Shown: in pieces, positions 6,150-9,552 of the stretch | How positions within the stretch are numbered: the stretch's first letter is position 1 | Layout of the letters: each line of letters begins with the position of its first letter | Origin: Propionibacterium sp. | GTDB lineage: Bacteria > Actinomycetota > Actinomycetes > Propionibacteriales > Propionibacteriaceae | Assembly: GCA_012837465.1 (NCBI GenBank) | Contig: DURG01000330.1 | Location: forward strand, 1-9,552 | Reading direction: 5' to 3' | Length of the DNA stretch: 9,552 nucleotides | Made by a program: the position numbers and the translations under genes | Notes under the pieces: generated by a model | Seen by the model: the letters and a program-made list of their open reading frames with translations, nothing else | Database searches by the model: none | What the model was told of the DNA's origin: nothing

Positions 6150-7034
6150 CGCGCCGAACAAGGCCTTACGTTCGCCCCAGGTCTGCCACCGGAAGGTGAC
6201 GGGGTCGCCTGACCCGTTGACCAGGATGATGCCGGGCGCCGAAGTGTTGACCATCGTCACCGACAACCCGGGTTCGGTCCCGCTCAGACCGTCGACGATG
6301 CGCTCGGCCAGGCCCGGCGGCAACTCAACCTGCTGACCCGTCGATCCACCCACCGCCGGAGTACAGGCCCAGCCACGCACCAACGTGACCGGATCGATGC
6401 TCCACACCGAGGTGGTCGCCGGGCAGAGGCGCACGTCACCGGCCAGCTGGAAGTGGTTGCAGCCCTCAGGGGTGTTGTAGCCGCGCACCACATGGCTCTC
6501 GCCGTCCGGGTACTCGACCACCACGTGGTACGTCGATCCGTCGCCCAGGCAGTCGATGGCTGCGCCGGACACGTAGTTCAATGCATTGAACGCCTCCACG
6601 GCGCGGTCCACGCCGACGGTCAGCGCGTCGCGGGCCCCCACCAGTTCGGTGTCGTGGACCACCGAGCCCGCCTCTCCGCCGCCACAGAGCCAGATGCGCT
6701 CAGCTCCCTCGGGCAGCTTCCCGTCGGGCAGGTCCGTGACCTCCACCCGCGTGCCACCGGCCTCGCGACACTCCGGCACTTCGTAGCTCTCCACCGGGTA
6801 GTTCGCGTCGGGCCGCTCGGTCGCCTCCGAGGGAGAGGGCTCAGCGACCAGGGTCTCGCCGCCACCGAGAGTCAGCGCCATGGGGACGGCGAGCGCCACC
6901 GCAGCGACCCCCGCGACCCCGGCAGCGGCAGCGCGACGGCGGGCCACCCGTCGGCGCGCAGCCGCGCCCCAGCCGGTGGTCGCGGGCTGTTCGGGCATGG
7001 CCTTCTCGAAGGCCTCGGAAAGCTGATCGTTCAT
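6051..7034 (-). CDS. Membrane partner of the third sigma factor, with a broken C-terminus
   Basis: 327 residues. The ATG overlaps the sigma stop codon (ATGA), with GAGGAGG about eight bases upstream. Residues 1-35 are the cytoplasmic tail (MNDQLSEAFEKAMPEQP, GW, then Arg-rich), followed by one membrane helix (about 36-57), a short linker and an outer domain. The domain has six cysteines: PEC, WLC, DC, GC, RLC, WAC. Two are extra relative to the proteins at 1757 and 3591, and this six-cysteine pattern recurs in the protein at 7890. It still has a LVNGSGDPVTFRW segment matching the GDP/WGD element of the paralogues, but the W-PSPE tail is missing. The last 31 residues or so (RLPRPVWCRR... to the stop) are out-of-frame reading of the sugar-kinase remnant. 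The protein may still fold or may be damaged. Confidence 0.75.
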   Translation of the reverse strand: MNDQLSEAFEKAMPEQPATTGWGAAARRRVARRRAAAAGVAGVAAVALAVPMALTLGGGETLVAEPSPSEATERPDANYPVESYEVPECREAGGTRVEVTDLPDGKLPEGAERIWLCGGGEAGSVVHDTELVGARDALTVGVDRAVEAFNALNYVSGAAIDCLGDGSTYHVVVEYPDGESHVVRGYNTPEGCNHFQLAGDVRLCPATTSVWSIDPVTLVRGWACTPAVGGSTGQQVELPPGLAERIVDGLSGTEPGLSVTMVNTSAPGIILVNGSGDPVTFRWQTWGERKALFGAGRLPRPVWCRRPIAQGWRSSTASAAATRSPRV

Positions 7035-7549
7035 CGCACGTCCTCCTCGTCGGACAGGAAATTGGAGGCCCGCAATGCGGCCAACCCGCGGCTGACGTGG
7101 CTGGTCACCCTGCCCTCGGCCATCCCCAGCAGCTCGGCCACCTCGCGCGTGGAGCGGTCCTCGAAGTACCGCAGCACCAGGCAGGCCCGCTGCTTGCGGG
7201 GAAGGGTGGCCAACGCACGCACCAGGTCGGTGCGCAGCGCGGGGTCGCCGCCGGACTCATGCACCACGTCAGGCCGGATCTCCGTGGGGATCTCCGAGCG
7301 CCACGAGCGCTTCCGCCACCACGACACGAACGTGCGGTAGATGGTGGTGCGAACGTAGGCCTCGAAGCTGCCGGAGTCGTCGAACCCGCCGAACTTCGGA
7401 TAGGTCTTGGTCAGCGCGGTCTGCACGAGGTCCTCGGCGTGGTGGGTGTCGCCGGTCAGCAGCCACGCTGCACGCCAGAGCGCGCCGCCCCGTTCGTCGA
7501 CGAACTGGTCGAACTGAGCAGCTCGGCTGACGGCGGTCTCACCCTGCAT
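7031..7549 (-). CDS. SigE-family (ECF-like) sigma factor, third cassette
   Basis: 172 residues from the ATG at 7549 (MQGETAV), or 179 from the ATG at 7570. Region 2 has LTGDTHHAEDLVQTAL and TFVSWWRKRSW; region 4 has LPRKQRACLVLRYFED and the helix-turn-helix AELLGMAEGRVTSHVSRG. Neither start has a convincing ribosome binding site. The MQG start is chosen because the first sigma factor also opens MQG. Unlike the other two sigma genes it has no TG(A/T)CAACC-type promoter upstream; instead a block of repeats begins 23 bases before the start. Its stop codon overlaps the partner start (ATGA), so translation of the pair is probably coupled. The family is certain; expression in this context is uncertain. 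Confidence 0.9.
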   Translation of the reverse strand: MQGETAVSRAAQFDQFVDERGGALWRAAWLLTGDTHHAEDLVQTALTKTYPKFGGFDDSGSFEAYVRTTIYRTFVSWWRKRSWRSEIPTEIRPDVVHESGGDPALRTDLVRALATLPRKQRACLVLRYFEDRSTREVAELLGMAEGRVTSHVSRGLAALRASNFLSDEEDVR

Positions 7550-7571
7550 CGCGGCGGCACAGCATCTCACT

Positions 7572-7609
7572 GCAGACGGTGGTTGAGCCCACAGACGTTG
7601 GTTGAGCCC
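7572..7609. repeat. Tandem 19-base repeat
   Basis: Two adjacent units, 7572-7590 and 7591-7609, match at 17 of 19 positions (GCAGACGGTGGTTGAGCCC and its neighbour). The second unit is also the left end of the palindromic element that follows, so the first unit looks like a duplicated terminal arm. It lies directly upstream of the third sigma gene. Confidence 0.85.
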
Positions 7610-7728
7610 GCGAGTTCTGCGAGCGGTGTCGAAACCGCCAGGCGTCCAGGCGGGCTGCTTGTCGGCTCACCTGGTTTCGACACGCTGCGCTGCTCGTTCC
7701 TCGCAGGCAGCGGCTCAACCAACGCCTG
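7592..7728. repeat. Palindromic intergenic element A (MITE- or REP-like)
   Basis: Outer arms 7592-7608 and 7712-7728 pair at 16 of 17 positions (core CGTTGGTTGAGCC against GGCTCAACCAACG). Inner arms 7626-7636 and 7673-7683 carry GTGTCGAAACC against GGTTTCGACAC, with one mismatch. There is no open reading frame of interest and no transposase. Palindromes with these GGTTTCGACAC and GGCTCAACCA ends resemble dispersed intergenic repeats seen in actinobacterial genomes; that likeness is from general knowledge. Confidence 0.75.
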
Positions 7729-7862
7729 GTCCCTGAGCGTGAGCGCCAGCGAACGACGAAGGGCCCCCGCAGCCAATCCAGCACCTCTCCCACAGTGGTC
7801 AAGGCCAGGTTCACGCTACGGGGCCCTTCGTCGTGCTGCGCTGCTCGTTCCTCGCAGGCAGC
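7684..7862. repeat. Pair of perfect 28-base direct repeats shared by elements A and B
   Basis: The 28 bases at 7684-7711 recur without change at 7835-7862, once in the right arm of element A and once in the right arm of element B. The unit begins and ends with GCTGC/GCAGC and is partly self-complementary. The two elements are therefore built from a common module. Confidence 0.85.
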
Positions 7863-7872
7863 ACGCTCAGGG
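7731..7872. repeat. Palindromic intergenic element B, possible terminator of the right-edge gene
   Basis: Outer arms CCCTGAGCGTG (7731-7741) and 7862-7872 pair perfectly, and inner arms ACGACGAAGGGCCCC (7753-7767) and 7820-7834 pair perfectly over 15 bases, around about 52 bases of unrelated sequence. It begins two bases after element A and ends 17 bases before the stop codon of the gene at 7890, so it could terminate that transcript. An 11-base direct repeat GCTCAGGGGCC follows at 7865-7875 and 7877-7887. Confidence 0.78.
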
Positions 7873-7889
7873 GCCAGCTCAGGGGCCGG

Positions 7890-9552
7890 TCAGAGGTTGA
7901 AGATCCGGTCCAGCTGCTCCTTCAGCTCGGGCGAGGGCACCCAGCGGCGGGTGCCGTCCGACGTCGGCCAGACGAACGAGCCGTCAGCGGCGCGGATCAG
8001 CGTCATCGGGTCGCCGTACCTGTTCATCCACACCAACGTGCCCTCCTCGCCGAAGCCGAGGGTGTCGTCCATGGGCCCGGCCTCGATGTCTGCGGCCAGC
8101 TTCTCCACCACGTCGGGTGACAGGTCGACGGGGAGCTCACCCTGGGCGCCCACGCAGGCCACGACCTGGGCGGCACCCTCCTCCGTCGGATCGAACGCCA
8201 CCAGCGAGTCCATCTGAGGGCACAGCTCCTGGGGTGCGTAGTGCATCGCGCCGGCGGTGGCCGGATCCCGGGTCAGCTCGATGAGCTCCTTGATGAACCC
8301 GTCACCGTCCTTGGCCACCGCCCCCGTGGCGGGGCCGCACGAGGTCACCCTCACCGCCCCCACCAGGCCGGTCTGGCTGCGGTACTCGACGAAGACATCT
8401 GCGCGCGAGAGGTCGTCGCACTCCCCCACCAGCTCGGGCAGGTCATTGAACGCCTCCACTGCCTCGCGGATCCGGCTCGGGTCCACGACACCCATGTCCG
8501 GGGCCTTCCAGCGGGGTTCGCCCTCGCGGTTCTCGACGCAGATGGTCACGAACGAGACGTCGCCCTCGATGGTGGCGCCGGTGGTTTCGACGGCAGCGCG
8601 GGCTTCACTGCAGTCGGTGTCCAGCGGAGCCATCGGCTCGGTGGCGGGCAGGTCGAGTTGCTCCACCAGCGCGTCGAGCATCTCGGCCAGGGCACCCTCG
8701 GGGCGCCACACCTGGTCGTCCCACTGGTAGGTGCCGCTGGCGAAGCGGTTGAGGACCAGTGTGTCGCCCCACGGATCCGCCAGCACCAGGGTGGCCGTGG
8801 GTTCCCACTCGCCCAGAGTGCCGCTGGCTGTGTTCTCCGCGATGTCAGCCCGGATCTGCTCCAGCAGCTCCGCGGGGACATCGACCCCGTTGGCCGGCGC
8901 ATCCTCGTAGCCGCCGGGTGCGCAGATCGCGGCCTGGGTGGCCCCGTCGATGGAGGTGGGGAGGATCGAGGTGGGCACCGCGCACAGCCGCTCTGCTCCC
9001 AAGCGCTCGGCCGGCGGCGTCACCGCTGCACGTTGCGCGGCCCACAGGTCGCCCAGCGTGGCCAGGTAGCCGTCCGCGCCAGAGCGGTTTCCAACGGTGC
9101 GGCATCCATGCAACCCGCCGGACACCGGGGTCATGGTGCCGTCGGCGGCCTCTGCCACGACGACGTAGGTCAGCGTGTACTCCATGGTGCACGCCTGATT
9201 CGGGTCCGCCGCCTCCAACGCGTGGAACGCGGCCAGCGCCTCGTCGACCCCCACCGTCAGCGGCTCCTGCGGGCCCTTGCGGCCGGCACCGATGCCTCCA
9301 GGCTCATCGCACAGCCACAGCCGCTCGGCGGTCTCGGGCAGTTCGTCGACGGCGTTCTCGGCCGCCCCTGCACATGCGGCCTCGCGGTCGGCCGGGGCGA
9401 GGGGCGAAGAGGTAGCCGGCTCAGTCCCCAACGGAGCGGGCACGGCCGTGTCATCACTGTTGTCGAACTGGTTCAGCGCGAAGGGCGACACGACGGCGAG
9501 CGCGGCCACCACCGCGACACCACCGATGCCAGCCCGGCGCCGGCCGTGGCGC
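7890..9552 (-). CDS. Membrane partner protein with two tandem outer domains, 5' end outside the window
   Basis: The frame stays open to the right edge, giving 553 visible residues. The first ones (RHGRRRAG, then a hydrophobic run to SPFALN) are the end of an Arg-rich cytoplasmic tail and a membrane helix, so the true start lies beyond 9552; a GTG at 9512 inside the membrane segment is not a sensible start. Two copies of the outer domain follow, at roughly residues 50-310 and 310-553. Each has six cysteines in the same order (AC, LWLC, AC, GC, RLC, AIC in the first; DC, TIC, EC, SC, ELC, VAC in the second) and a GDT/GDP element; the last ends WVPSPELKEQLDRIFNL. Both copies match the six-cysteine type at 6051. 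Its sigma factor would be expected just outside the window. Role as sensor or anti-sigma factor is inferred. Confidence 0.82.
   Translation of the reverse strand, partial: RHGRRRAGIGGVAVVAALAVVSPFALNQFDNSDDTAVPAPLGTEPATSSPLAPADREAACAGAAENAVDELPETAERLWLCDEPGGIGAGRKGPQEPLTVGVDEALAAFHALEAADPNQACTMEYTLTYVVVAEAADGTMTPVSGGLHGCRTVGNRSGADGYLATLGDLWAAQRAAVTPPAERLGAERLCAVPTSILPTSIDGATQAAICAPGGYEDAPANGVDVPAELLEQIRADIAENTASGTLGEWEPTATLVLADPWGDTLVLNRFASGTYQWDDQVWRPEGALAEMLDALVEQLDLPATEPMAPLDTDCSEARAAVETTGATIEGDVSFVTICVENREGEPRWKAPDMGVVDPSRIREAVEAFNDLPELVGECDDLSRADVFVEYRSQTGLVGAVRVTSCGPATGAVAKDGDGFIKELIELTRDPATAGAMHYAPQELCPQMDSLVAFDPTEEGAAQVVACVGAQGELPVDLSPDVVEKLAADIEAGPMDDTLGFGEEGTLVWMNRYGDPMTLIRAADGSFVWPTSDGTRRWVPSPELKEQLDRIFNL

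Noticed and set aside
7684..7862. Perfect 28-base repeats considered as a CRISPR fragment.
   Set aside because: There are only two copies, 123 bases apart, inside larger palindromes and with no cas genes, so they are parts of intergenic repeat elements.

Overview
The window is high-GC DNA with actinobacterial character: strong GGAGG-type ribosome binding sites, GTG starts, short operons, SigE-family sigma factors, and an AbiEi/DUF559-type nuclease. The actinobacterial family Propionibacteriaceae is a plausible host, but that rests on general likeness and not on a marker gene.

Most of the window is an array of related envelope-signalling cassettes on the minus strand. Each pairs a short SigE-family (ECF-like) RNA polymerase sigma factor with a single-pass membrane protein directly downstream. 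The sigma factors are at 126-608, 2871-3479 and 7031-7549. Their membrane partners are at 1-124 (partial), 1757-2869 and 6051-7034. A fourth membrane partner fills 7890-9552 and runs off the right edge. A lipoprotein at 3591-4643 carries the same cysteine-bearing outer domain as the membrane partners, but on a lipid anchor. Two of the sigma genes and the lipoprotein gene share a promoter-like motif, TG(A/T)CAACC, 15 bases, then CGCG, which suggests one autoregulated regulon.

Region by region, reading left to right: 1-608 is the first cassette, reading leftward. At 737-1676 a plus-strand gene for an AbiEi-like/DUF559 nuclease is bracketed by two copies of a 64-base imperfect palindrome. 1757-3479 is the second cassette. 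A strong terminator hairpin at 3541-3577 follows the lipoprotein gene. 4782-5831 is a plus-strand lipoate-protein ligase, the only clear metabolic gene. 5893-6149 is the C-terminal scrap of a KdgK-like sugar kinase. It is joined to the third membrane-partner gene, whose 3' end is lost and now reads out of frame through the kinase DNA. 7031-7549 is the third sigma gene. 7572-7887 holds no gene but a cluster of palindromic repeats that occupies the place where this sigma gene's promoter should be. The fourth membrane partner, with two tandem outer domains, ends just beyond it.

The likely joint function is that outer domains sense an envelope or extracellular condition, short cytoplasmic tails (with no zinc-finger motif) hold or release the cognate sigma factors, and the sigma factors activate their own operons and the lipoprotein. 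This is inferred from gene order, shared motifs and paralogy. No ligand can be read from the sequence.
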